DNA of 28,148 nt from assembly GCA_016191985.1 (NCBI GenBank), contig JACPVB010000131.1, positions 1 to 28,148 of the forward strand, given 5' to 3'. The position numbers and the translations under genes were made by a program. The DNA is from Chloroflexota bacterium. Lineage in GTDB: Bacteria > Chloroflexota > Anaerolineae > Anaerolineales > Villigracilaceae. Positions 14,062-20,532 of the stretch are shown piece after piece; the stretch's first letter is position 1, and each line of letters opens with the position of its first letter. The notes below the pieces were generated by a model. It was not told where the DNA came from and ran no database searches. It was given only the letters and a program-made list of their open reading frames with translations.

Positions 14062-14274
14062 TCAAGTTTTTTGAACGTTGTATTTGGAAAGGTCTTCGAG
14101 AAATTTTTTTTCGTCAAGTTCATAGGTTTTAACAACATCGCTGAGGCTGCAAAAATGCGAAAGCAGGCAGCCCACACAAGCAGTGTGCTGTCCGATGAAG
14201 AACTTGACGGTTGCGGGTGTGGACTTCAAAACATCTGCCACGGTCAAATCTAAAAGTTCCAAGTGCTCGTTCAT
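14062..14274 (-). CDS. DUF1858 redox-disulfide protein in the nir operon
   Basis: 70 aa from ATG 14274 (a GTG at 14283 would add three residues). It matches the DUF1858 family: LDLTVADVLKSTPATVKFF, then TACVGCLLSHFCSLSDVV with Cys-x-x-Cys and a further Cys, and a C-terminal helix. These small proteins often accompany hybrid-cluster or nitrogen-oxide enzymes and are thought to carry a redox-active disulfide. It is 13 nt upstream of the nirK start, so co-transcribed. A -10-like TATTCT and a palindromic operator lie directly upstream. It could sense or repair nitrosative damage (inference). Confidence 0.88.
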   Translation of the reverse strand: MNEHLELLDLTVADVLKSTPATVKFFIGQHTACVGCLLSHFCSLSDVVKTYELDEKKFLEDLSKYNVQKT

Positions 14275-14283
14275 AGTGAGCAC

Positions 14284-14289
14284 AGAATA
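14284..14289 (-). promoter_or_regulatory. -10 box of the nir operon
   Basis: TATTCT on the minus strand (14289-14284), 9 nt before the ATG at 14274, giving a predicted start near 14277. There is no -35 box; the position is taken by the palindrome at 14311-14326, as in activator-dependent promoters. Confidence 0.5.
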
Positions 14290-14310
14290 TCGTATTCCCC
14301 CAGCCCCGTC

Positions 14311-14326
14311 TTTGCGCTAGCGCAAA
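14311..14326. promoter_or_regulatory. Crp/Fnr-type operator of the nir operon
   Basis: A perfect 16-bp palindrome TTTGCGCTAGCGCAAA. The core TTGCG-N4-CGCAA has the same 5-4-5 geometry as the FNR box TTGAT-N4-ATCAA. Its centre (14318.5) is 41.5 bp from the predicted start near 14277, the classical class II activator position. The Crp/Fnr regulator gene is the next gene upstream. Confidence 0.7.
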
Positions 14327-14348
14327 TAAACACAAATGCAAGGATTCT

Positions 14349-15047
14349 TTATTTTTCCAATCCCTCCGCGATCCGTACCAGACCGTGCGGCTTGAGGATT
14401 CTGATTTTTTCCCTGCCGGTTGCGATAATACCCTGCCGCTCCCATTCACTAAGCAGACGGCTGATGGTGTACAACGTGGTGCCGGTCATCTCGGCCACAT
14501 CCTGCCGCGAAAAGGATAATTCGATCCCCGCTTCTTTTTCCGCCCTGACGCCTGATTGCCCCGCCAGGCGGATCAACGCGTTGGCCACTCTCTGCTCGAC
14601 CCGCTCCGTTGCCAATTCCCTATAGCGCTCCTGCATTTCCTGAATATAGGAGGTCATTAAATTCATCAAGCCAAATGAAAGATAGGGGCGTGTTTCCAGC
14701 ATGGAGCGTAGAAAATTGCTTTTAATCGCCAGGGCAGAACTATCTTCCAACGCCTCCGCATTTGCAGGGTAAACCGCCTCCGCACGGACGGCTCCCAGCG
14801 CGCCAAACATCTGCCACGGATAGATCGTCCGCAAATTGACCAGCTGCCCGGTCGGGTTGGATTGAGTCAGTTTTACCTGTCCGCTGGTGAGAACGTAAAG
14901 ATGCTCGGCAACGTCTCCTTGAAAAAAGAAAAAGCCGCCTTCCTCAATGGAACGGTCAATGCTATTTTGCAAAATAAGCTGCAAGTCATCGTCGGTCGCT
15001 TTTTCGAAAACGACAACTTTGCGAAGATCGGCAGGTGAGACTTTCAT
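14349..15047 (-). CDS. Crp/Fnr-family transcriptional regulator (probable nitrogen-oxide regulator)
   Basis: 232 aa: a cyclic-nucleotide-binding-like sensor domain (about 12-120, FFFFQGDVAEHLYVLTSGQVKL), a long dimer helix (YIQEMQERYRELATERVEQR) and a winged HTH (about 160-220, SFSRQDVAEMTGTTLYTISRLLSEW). It has no cysteine at all, so it cannot hold an FNR-type iron-sulfur cluster. A heme/NO-sensing type such as DNR, or another ligand, is more likely. The recognition helix keeps the Ser-Arg of FNR (TISRLL) but has Tyr where FNR and CRP have Glu. It sits directly upstream of the nir operon and divergent from csoR. TAAAAT lies 6 nt before the ATG. Probable target: the palindrome at 14311. Confidence 0.92.
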   Translation of the reverse strand: MKVSPADLRKVVVFEKATDDDLQLILQNSIDRSIEEGGFFFFQGDVAEHLYVLTSGQVKLTQSNPTGQLVNLRTIYPWQMFGALGAVRAEAVYPANAEALEDSSALAIKSNFLRSMLETRPYLSFGLMNLMTSYIQEMQERYRELATERVEQRVANALIRLAGQSGVRAEKEAGIELSFSRQDVAEMTGTTLYTISRLLSEWERQGIIATGREKIRILKPHGLVRIAEGLEK

Positions 15048-15053
15048 TGCGCC

Positions 15054-15084
15054 ATTTTACCCTTTATTAGATGCTGTTTGTCAT
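15054..15084 (-). promoter_or_regulatory. Promoter of the Crp/Fnr regulator, probably leaderless
   Basis: TAAAAT (15059-15054, minus strand) ends 6 nt before the ATG at 15047. ATGACA (15084-15079) could be the -35 with a 19-bp spacer. It lies back to back with the csoR promoter, whose -35 begins at 15086. Confidence 0.5.
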
Positions 15085-15085
15085 A

Positions 15086-15114
15086 TTGACTAATTTCCGC
15101 GCGTCGCTTATATT
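15086..15114 (+). promoter_or_regulatory. csoR-copZ-copA promoter
   Basis: TTGACT (15086-15091), a 17-bp spacer and TATATT (15109-15114). This is the best sigma-70-type match in the window. The predicted start is near 15121, a few bases before the G/C-tract operator. Confidence 0.75.
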
Positions 15115-15125
15115 TTGGCCGCCCC

Positions 15126-15144
15126 AACCCCCCTGGGGGGGGTA
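15126..15144. promoter_or_regulatory. CsoR-type operator
   Basis: AACCCCCCTGGGGGGGGTA: a C-tract and a G-tract flanked by A/T, the form of pseudo-palindromic CsoR/RcnR-family operators. It lies between the predicted transcription start and the csoR gene, where bound repressor would block transcription. Confidence 0.7.
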
Positions 15145-15186
15145 AGACAAGCCGCCCAAGCCTTATCTGAATGGCTAGAGGTAATT

Positions 15187-15456
15187 ATGGAAACTGAAAA
15201 CACGATCCGAAGATTAAAGACTGTGGAAGGACACCTGCGCGGCGTGATTCGCATGGTGGAAGAGGATACATACTGCATTGATGTGATCCGCCAGATACAG
15301 GCGATTGAGGCAGCCTTGAACAAAGTCAGCTCGCAGATTTTGGAAGGTCATTTGAATTCATGTGTCACCACCGCCATTCAAGGCAATGACAAAAAGGAAC
15401 GCGAGCGCGTGTTGAAGGAAATTACCGAAGTGTTCGAGATGTCTACGAAAGTGTAA
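15187..15456 (+). CDS. csoR: Copper-sensing repressor CsoR
   Basis: 89-aa all-helical repressor of the CsoR/RcnR/FrmR family. The Cu(I) ligands Cys30, His55 and Cys59 have the 25- and 4-residue spacing of Mycobacterium tuberculosis CsoR (Cys36/His61/Cys65). RRLKTVEGHLRGVIRMVEED is the DNA-contacting N-terminal helix region. Cu(I) binding releases the DNA. The chosen ATG has AGAGG just upstream; a longer in-frame reading would run through the operator and is rejected. It is first in the copper operon, directly behind a matching operator, so autoregulation is expected. Confidence 0.95.
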   Translation: METENTIRRLKTVEGHLRGVIRMVEEDTYCIDVIRQIQAIEAALNKVSSQILEGHLNSCVTTAIQGNDKKERERVLKEITEVFEMSTKV

Positions 15457-15464
15457 TCTACGTC

Positions 15465-15513
15465 CTGAGCGTAGTCGAAGGACGATAGCGACATGCGCTT
15501 CGACTACGCTCAG
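15465..15513. repeat. Intergenic palindrome (CTGAGCGTAGTCGAAG type)
   Basis: A 16-bp perfect inverted repeat (15465-15480 with 15498-15513), loop 17 nt, between csoR and copZ. The sequence belongs to the CTGAGC-GTCGAAG intergenic palindromes found in many phyla; a partial relative lies inside the element at 12010-12152. It may attenuate or stabilise the cop transcript. Confidence 0.75.
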
Positions 15514-15550
15514 CGCGAAGAAAATAAATATCCCAAGGAGAAATAAAACC

Positions 15551-15769
15551 ATGACCACAGTAACCTATACCGTCCCCGCTATTTCCTGCGGACATTGCAC
15601 CCACACCATCGAAAGCGAAGTGGGTGAATTGAAGGGTGTCCAATCTGTGAAAGCGGCAATTGACACAAAGAAAGTGGAGATCACTTTCGATGCACCTGCG
15701 AGTGAAGAAGTAATCAAGGCCTTGCTGGCTGAGATCAACTACCCCGCTGAAGGTTTGATCACATTGTAG
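15551..15769 (+). CDS. copZ: Copper chaperone CopZ (HMA domain)
   Basis: 72-aa ferredoxin-like HMA protein that carries Cu(I) in the cytoplasm. The metal loop is ISCGHCTHTIE (Cys13 and Cys16), with His between the cysteines, a variant known in HMA proteins. AAGGAG precedes the ATG. It sits between csoR and copA as expected for a chaperone feeding the ATPase and the repressor. Confidence 0.93.
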   Translation: MTTVTYTVPAISCGHCTHTIESEVGELKGVQSVKAAIDTKKVEITFDAPASEEVIKALLAEINYPAEGLITL

Positions 15770-15776
15770 GAATGTT

Positions 15777-15814
15777 ACGGATTACGAATCACGCATTACG
15801 TAATCCGTAATGCG
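15777..15814. repeat. GGATTACG/CGTAATCC nested palindrome between copZ and copA
   Basis: The copZ-copA gap is made of ATTACG-like words arranged as nested inverted repeats: CGCATTAC/GTAATGCG forms an 8-bp stem, and CGGATTACG/CGTAATCCG another overlapping pair. The AAGGA ribosome site of copA follows directly. The same ATTACGAATTAC vocabulary appears inside copA at 17412-17442. Confidence 0.65.
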
Positions 15815-15825
15815 TAAGGATACAA

Positions 15826-18312
15826 ATGAGCGATACCAAACAATTAACTTTACCGATTACAGGCATGACTTGCGCCAACTGTGTTGCTACGGTTGAGCGC
15901 AATTTGAAAAAACTGGACGGCGTGCAAAGCGCGGTGGTCAATCTGTCCTCCGAGCGCGCCACCGTGGACTTTGATGCCGCCAAACTCGGCTTGCCTGAAG
16001 TTATTGCGCGCGTCAACCGCGCTGGATACGGCGTTGCCACCGGCGAAGCGGATTTGGTCATCAAGCGGCTTTCAGACGATAACGATGCACGTCGTTTGGA
16101 GAAAGCTCTCGCCAAACTTGAAGGCGTGTTGGAAGCGCAGGTTACTTTTACAGCAGAAAAGGCGCGTGTTAAATATGTGCCGACCATCGTGACACAAGCG
16201 GAACTTCGCCGAGCAGTTTCCTCCGCTGGATTTGAAGCCGTGGAACTTGGCGGCCAGGCGGAAGATGCCGAGGCGATGGCGCGCGAGCATGAGATCAACG
16301 AACAACGCCGCCTGCTGATTGTAGGCTTGGTCTTCACGGTCCCGCTATTCCTGTTCGCTATGGCGCGTGACTTTAACCTCCTGCCTGCGATGTTTTATGA
16401 AATGGCACCGATGGCGGGGATGAGTGCAGCCCCCGCCCCCTGGACGAATTGGCTGATGCTTGCCCTTGCCACACCTGTTCAATTCTATGTGGGCTGGCAG
16501 TATTACGTGGGCGCATACAAGGCTCTTCGGAACAAATCCGCAAACATGGATGTGCTGATCGTGATGGGCTCGTCTGCCGCGTTCTTCTATTCACTGCCGA
16601 TCACATTCGGCTTGCTGATGGGGCACGTCTATTACGAGACGGCGGCGGTCATCATCACATTGATTAAACTTGGAAAATTCCTCGAGGCGCGTGCAAAAGG
16701 ACGTACCTCAGAAGCGATTAAGAAATTAATGGGACTACGTGCTAAGACCGCCCGCGTCATTCGTGACGGGGTGGAGGCTGAGGTCTCGATTGACGATGTC
16801 CGCGTCGGTGACATGATCCTCGTCAAACCCGGCGAGAAAATTCCCGTGGACGGCGTGGTGGTGGAAGGCCGCAGCGCAATTGACGAATCCATGTTAACGG
16901 GCGAATCTCTGCCAGTTGAGAAAAAGCCCGGTGACGCGATCATCGGTGCGACACTCAACAAACTTGGCTTGCTCAAATTTGAAGCCACCAAAGTTGGCAA
17001 AGAGACCGCTCTTGCGCAGATCATTAAACTGGTCGAGGATGCGCAGGGCAGCAAGGCGCCCATCCAAAAGATGGCAGACCAGGTCTCGGCTGTGTTTGTG
17101 CCGATTGTGATTGGGATCGCCGCATTCACGTTTGCAGGCTGGTATTTTTTTGGCCCTGCATTACCGGTCAACGCAGAGATTGATAATTTCACACGCGCCC
17201 TCATTTACATGGTGGCCGTGCTGGTGATTGCCTGTCCGTGCGCGATGGGGCTTGCCACGCCAACTGCCATCATGGTGGGCACCGGCAAAGGCGCGGAAGC
17301 TGGCATCCTCTTTAGAAACAGTGAGGCGCTGGAACGCGCAGGAAAGGTATCAGTTGTAATTTTGGATAAAACAGGGACAATCACCAAAGGTCAGCCTGCG
17401 GTTACCGACATCATTACGAATTACGAATTACAAATTACAAACGAGGAATTACTTCGACTTGCGGCAAGTGTCGAGCGAGGCTCTGAGCATCCCCTCGGTG
17501 AATCCATTTGGGCAGAGGCAACAACCCGCGGGTTGACCTTGGTGGAACCTGCCGGATTTAAAGCAGAGGCCGGGCATGGCGTGCAGGCCGAGGTCGAAGG
17601 AAGAAGCGTGATCGTCGGAAATAAGAGAATGTTCGAAGCGCGTGGAATCCAGTTGGGGAATCTCGAATCCGAAGTGGCGCGTCTTCAATCCGAAGCGAAG
17701 ACTGCAATGCTCGTTGCAATTGACAACCACGCCGCGGGAATTATCGCGGTGGCGGATACGATCAAGGACAGCTCGAAGGATGCGATTGCCGACCTGCACA
17801 AGATGGGTTTGAAAGTTGCGATGATCACGGGCGATAACCAAAAGACCGCCGCTGCGATTGCAAAACAAGTTGGCGTGGATACCGTGCTCGCGGAAGTTCT
17901 GCCCGAAGGCAAATCGTCTGAAGTCAAGAAACTTCAAAACCAAATTGCAAATCGTCAATCGTCAATCGCAAATATCGTCGCCATGGTCGGCGATGGTGTC
18001 AACGATGCTCCCGCTCTTGCACAGGCCGATGTGGGTCTCGCGATTGGCACAGGGACCGATGTGGCGATGGCTGCCGCGCCTGTGACCTTGATGTCCGGTG
18101 ACCTGCGTGGTGTTGCGCGCGCGATCCATCTTTCGCGCAAGACTCTTACGACCATCAAACAAAATTTGTTCTGGGCGTTCATTTATAACGTGATCTTGAT
18201 CCCCGCCGCCGCGCTTGGATACTTGAACCCCATGCTTGCCGCTGGTGCGATGGCATTCAGCAGCGTCTTTGTGGTGACGAATAGTCTGCGATTGCGCAGT
18301 GTGAAAATTTAG
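15826..18312 (+). CDS. copA: Copper-exporting P1B-type ATPase CopA
   Basis: 828 aa, cytoplasmic membrane Cu(I) exporter. N-terminal HMA1 carries GMTCANC (Cys16, Cys19). A second HMA-like repeat (about 78-145) has lost its cysteines. The membrane site is VIACPCAMGLATP (Cys470-Pro-Cys472). Asp514 in DKTGTITKG is phosphorylated; TGES, SEHPLG and VGDGVNDAPAL are present. Two short segments look inserted: about 530-539 (ITNYELQITN), just after the phosphorylation loop, and about 704-716 (NQIANRQSSIAN), just before VAMVGDGVNDAP. Both are encoded by tandem ATTACGAATTAC- or AATCGTCAATCG-type repeats and keep frame. AAGGA lies before the ATG. Third gene of the copper operon. Confidence 0.95.
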   Translation: MSDTKQLTLPITGMTCANCVATVERNLKKLDGVQSAVVNLSSERATVDFDAAKLGLPEVIARVNRAGYGVATGEADLVIKRLSDDNDARRLEKALAKLEGVLEAQVTFTAEKARVKYVPTIVTQAELRRAVSSAGFEAVELGGQAEDAEAMAREHEINEQRRLLIVGLVFTVPLFLFAMARDFNLLPAMFYEMAPMAGMSAAPAPWTNWLMLALATPVQFYVGWQYYVGAYKALRNKSANMDVLIVMGSSAAFFYSLPITFGLLMGHVYYETAAVIITLIKLGKFLEARAKGRTSEAIKKLMGLRAKTARVIRDGVEAEVSIDDVRVGDMILVKPGEKIPVDGVVVEGRSAIDESMLTGESLPVEKKPGDAIIGATLNKLGLLKFEATKVGKETALAQIIKLVEDAQGSKAPIQKMADQVSAVFVPIVIGIAAFTFAGWYFFGPALPVNAEIDNFTRALIYMVAVLVIACPCAMGLATPTAIMVGTGKGAEAGILFRNSEALERAGKVSVVILDKTGTITKGQPAVTDIITNYELQITNEELLRLAASVERGSEHPLGESIWAEATTRGLTLVEPAGFKAEAGHGVQAEVEGRSVIVGNKRMFEARGIQLGNLESEVARLQSEAKTAMLVAIDNHAAGIIAVADTIKDSSKDAIADLHKMGLKVAMITGDNQKTAAAIAKQVGVDTVLAEVLPEGKSSEVKKLQNQIANRQSSIANIVAMVGDGVNDAPALAQADVGLAIGTGTDVAMAAAPVTLMSGDLRGVARAIHLSRKTLTTIKQNLFWAFIYNVILIPAAALGYLNPMLAAGAMAFSSVFVVTNSLRLRSVKI
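17412..17442 (+). repeat. In-frame ATTACGAATTAC-type repeat inside copA (N-domain)
   Basis: CATTACGAATTACGAATTAC followed by AAATTACAAAC encodes NYELQITN between VTDI and EELLRLAAS, where CopA relatives normally run straight on. The wording is that of intergenic tandem repeats, such as the copZ-copA spacer. Confidence 0.55.
17935..17973 (+). repeat. In-frame AATCGTCAATCG-type repeat inside copA (P-domain)
   Basis: Tandem CAAATCGTCAATCGTCAATC followed by GCAAAT encodes QIANRQSSIAN between SEVKKLQ and IVAMVGDGVNDAP. The expected linker there is only a few residues. The site is a surface loop next to the hinge of the phosphorylation domain. Confidence 0.55.
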
Positions 18313-18449
18313 GCTTAAGAAGTTGTCAAGGATGACAGAGTATCGCACAAGCGTGGCAGTCCTGTGGATAATTTGGTAAACAAAAAATTCAAATTTCCCT
18401 CGTAATTTTCAGCATAAAGTTTACTTAATTATGAGACAAGCGATAAAAC

Positions 18450-19085
18450 ATGACAAATCAAAAATATATCCCTGCCTTGAGTTTGAAGTGGTTGACGCCG
18501 TTCTATGATTGGTTGGTAGATCAGCCGATGTCTGGATTGCGCATGAGGAAGGATATGTTGGCGCAAATGGGAGACTTGAACAGTAAAAGAATCCTGGATG
18601 TTGGCTGCGGCACAGGAACGCTGGCCGCCATGGTCAAGCAAATGTACCCTGATGCGGAAGTTGTAGGATTGGACGGCGACTCGCAGATTTTAGAAATTGC
18701 GCGCTCCAAAGCCAAAAGCCTGGGCGTTGATATCCGCTTCGAGCAGGGCATGTCATTTGATTTGCCATACCCAGATGCCTCGTTTGACGTTGTTCTCACC
18801 AGCTTTATGCTGCACCATCTCGAAAAAGACGCCAAGCAAAAAACAGCCAAAGAAATGTACCGTGTTCTGCGCCCGGATGGCAGGTTGATTGGGATGGATT
18901 TTACCGAGCCGCGGAATATTTTTGGAAAGACGGTTATGTCGCTGGCGCGTCCCTTTGAGCGGATTGCCGATAACCTTGATGGTTTCCTACCCGTTATGTT
19001 TCACGAAGCAGGTTTCAAGAATTATCAGGAGACCCGCTATTACTTATCTGGAACCATTTCACTGTTTCAAAGTTCTGCAAATTGA
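18450..19085 (+). CDS. Class I SAM-dependent methyltransferase
   Basis: 211 aa. The SAM site is ILDVGCGTGTLAAMVKQ (motif I) with VVGLDGDSQILEIA (motif II). FDVVLTSFMLHHLEKD and LRPDGRLIGMDF are the usual later motifs of UbiE/Coq5-like enzymes. The N-terminal LSLKWLTPFYDWLVDQPM resembles quinone or small-molecule methyltransferases that dock to a hydrophobic substrate. Substrate is unknown. It lies 137 nt after copA in the same direction; I see no terminator between, so it may belong to the copper operon or have its own weak promoter. No clear Shine-Dalgarno. Confidence 0.88.
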   Translation: MTNQKYIPALSLKWLTPFYDWLVDQPMSGLRMRKDMLAQMGDLNSKRILDVGCGTGTLAAMVKQMYPDAEVVGLDGDSQILEIARSKAKSLGVDIRFEQGMSFDLPYPDASFDVVLTSFMLHHLEKDAKQKTAKEMYRVLRPDGRLIGMDFTEPRNIFGKTVMSLARPFERIADNLDGFLPVMFHEAGFKNYQETRYYLSGTISLFQSSAN

Positions 19086-19138
19086 AAAATCTCTGTCCCC
19101 ATTTATAGCGGTTCGCAGGTGCACACTTCCGTATACCC

Positions 19139-19193
19139 TGTCTACGTGTGTACTTGTCTACTTGTTTACTTGTGTACCTGTCTACTTGTTTAT
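19139..19193. repeat. Degenerate tandem TACTTGTCTACTTGT repeat
   Basis: Repeated words GTCTACTTGT, TTACTTGT and GTGTACCTGT fill the gap before the transporter gene at 19210. They form a short degenerate tandem array without dyad symmetry or spacers. Confidence 0.7.
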
Positions 19194-19196
19194 TGA

Positions 19197-19202
19197 TATA
19201 CT
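19197..19202 (+). promoter_or_regulatory. -10 box of a probable leaderless transcript (TauE-cupredoxin gene)
   Basis: TATACT ends 7 nt before the ATG at 19210, and no Shine-Dalgarno is present. It suggests that the last two genes of the copper locus can be transcribed separately from csoR-copZ-copA. Confidence 0.55.
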
Positions 19203-19209
19203 TTGCCTC

Positions 19210-20445
19210 ATGTCCAAAAAACAAAACAAACCCATTGACCCCGTTGTTATCGTCATGCTTGGCGTTGTGTTTGTCGCAATCGCCGTCGCCATGATCGCCT
19301 TTCAACCCGATTCAAATTCCATAAATATTGCCCCAGGTTCAGGCACAATGAGTCAACTCGTGGTGGCCTTTATCACGGGCATCACCACTGGTGGATTAAG
19401 CTGCCTCGCAGTGCAAGGTGGATTGCTCGCCAGTTCCCTTGCCCATCAGATCGAACAGGATTATGTTGAACATGCCGCGCGGAGTGGGCATGGTAAAAAA
19501 AGCAAAACCAGCGCGCCTGTCCGTTCCAATTCTGCGCTTCCCATCTCCCTTTTTCTGCTTGCAAAATTAATCGCATACACATTGCTTGGCGCGCTGCTTG
19601 GCTGGCTGGGTTCGTATCTCACACTCAGCCCGATGTCTCGCGCAGTCCTGATGATCGCCATTGGCATTTTCATGGTCGGTAACGGGCTTCGTATGTTTAA
19701 CGTCCATCCGATCTTTCGTTATTTTTCCATTGAGCCGCCGAAATTCATCACGCGCTACATTCGCCGAACTGCCAAAGGGACAGACACCGCCACACCGATC
19801 TTCCTTGGCCTGCTCACCATTTTTATTCCCTGCGGCGTGACCCAGGCCATGATGGCAACCGCCCTTGGCACGGGCAGCGCAGTAATGGGCGCGGCGCTCA
19901 TGTTCGCATTCACGCTCGGCACAAGCCCCGTCTTTTTTGTCATCGCCTACCTGACCACCGAACTTGGCGCAAAACTCGAAAAATTCTTTATGCGATTTGT
20001 AGCCGTTGTTGTTTTGATCCTGGGATTTGTGACTTTGGATGGCGGACTCAATTTAATAGGCTCCCCGCTTTCGTTTCAAAATTTAACTCTTCGACTGGCC
20101 GCTCAGGGCAGCGCCCTTAACCTGTCTCCGTCCGAAAGCATTGTCTCAGCCCAGGCAGATTCACCCCAACCCGCCACGGACGGTGGACTCATCCTCGAAG
20201 TCCAAAATAGCGGATACTTTCCGAAGACCCTCAAAGCTCCCGCAGGCAAAGACTTTACCTTGAACCTCGTCACAGATAACACCTACTCTTGCGCACGGGA
20301 CTTTGTCATCCCTGCCTTGAATTTTTATGAATTGCTTCCCGATACCGGAACAGTGCAAGTCAATATCCCCGCTCAACCAAAAGGAAGCACTCTCTTCTTC
20401 ACCTGCTCCATGGGAATGTACACTGGGCAGATTGTGTTTGAATAA
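19210..20445 (+). CDS. TauE/DsbD_2-like membrane transporter with C-terminal cupredoxin domain
   Basis: 411 aa. One N-terminal helix (about 12-31) is followed by a six-helix-type module with the paired motifs ITTGGLSCLAVQGGLLASSL and IFIPCGVTQAMMATALGTGS, typical of sulfite exporter TauE/SafE and DsbD_2 (cytochrome c biogenesis transmembrane) proteins. The two Cys (LSCLA, IPCGV) lie where CcdA-like proteins carry their redox or metal cysteines. After a linker, residues about 320-411 form a cupredoxin: YSCARDFVIPALN and LFFTCSMGMYTGQIVFE. The C-terminal domain should face outside. A copper or thiol role is inferred from this domain, the copper operon and the HMA gene just downstream. The ATG at 19210 is chosen over longer readings because it begins the first helix and follows a -10 box. 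Confidence 0.85.
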   Translation: MSKKQNKPIDPVVIVMLGVVFVAIAVAMIAFQPDSNSINIAPGSGTMSQLVVAFITGITTGGLSCLAVQGGLLASSLAHQIEQDYVEHAARSGHGKKSKTSAPVRSNSALPISLFLLAKLIAYTLLGALLGWLGSYLTLSPMSRAVLMIAIGIFMVGNGLRMFNVHPIFRYFSIEPPKFITRYIRRTAKGTDTATPIFLGLLTIFIPCGVTQAMMATALGTGSAVMGAALMFAFTLGTSPVFFVIAYLTTELGAKLEKFFMRFVAVVVLILGFVTLDGGLNLIGSPLSFQNLTLRLAAQGSALNLSPSESIVSAQADSPQPATDGGLILEVQNSGYFPKTLKAPAGKDFTLNLVTDNTYSCARDFVIPALNFYELLPDTGTVQVNIPAQPKGSTLFFTCSMGMYTGQIVFE

Positions 20446-20475
20446 TTTGCTCAATCCACTGCCAGAGCAAGCTGT

Positions 20476-20517
20476 TCTTTCTTCTTTCCTCCTTTTTGGG
20501 CGAGGAAAGAAGAAAGA
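20476..20517 (+). promoter_or_regulatory. Hairpin covering the ribosome-site region of the second HMA gene
   Basis: A 16-bp stem (20476-20491 with 20502-20517) of TTCTTTCCTC/GAGGAAAGAA type with a 10-nt loop. The AGAGGA that is the only Shine-Dalgarno candidate for the GTG at 20533 overlaps the 3' arm. It may limit translation, or it may be a weak intra-operon terminator or repeat. Confidence 0.5.
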
Positions 20518-20532
20518 GGAAAGAAACCAACC

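Noticed and set aside
14049..14177. Longer N-terminus for NirK (43 more residues)
   Set aside because: It would overlap the DUF1858 coding region and hide the lipoprotein signal; the ATG at 14048 has an excellent AAGGAG site.
15789..16337. Long open frame opposite the start of copA
   Set aside because: Antisense shadow of copA; Ser/Arg/Ala-rich composition typical of reverse-frame reading and no known domain.
19139..19193. Tandem repeats as a CRISPR or DnaA-box cluster
   Set aside because: Short degenerate words without constant repeats or spacers; no TTATCCACA-type boxes and no replication genes.
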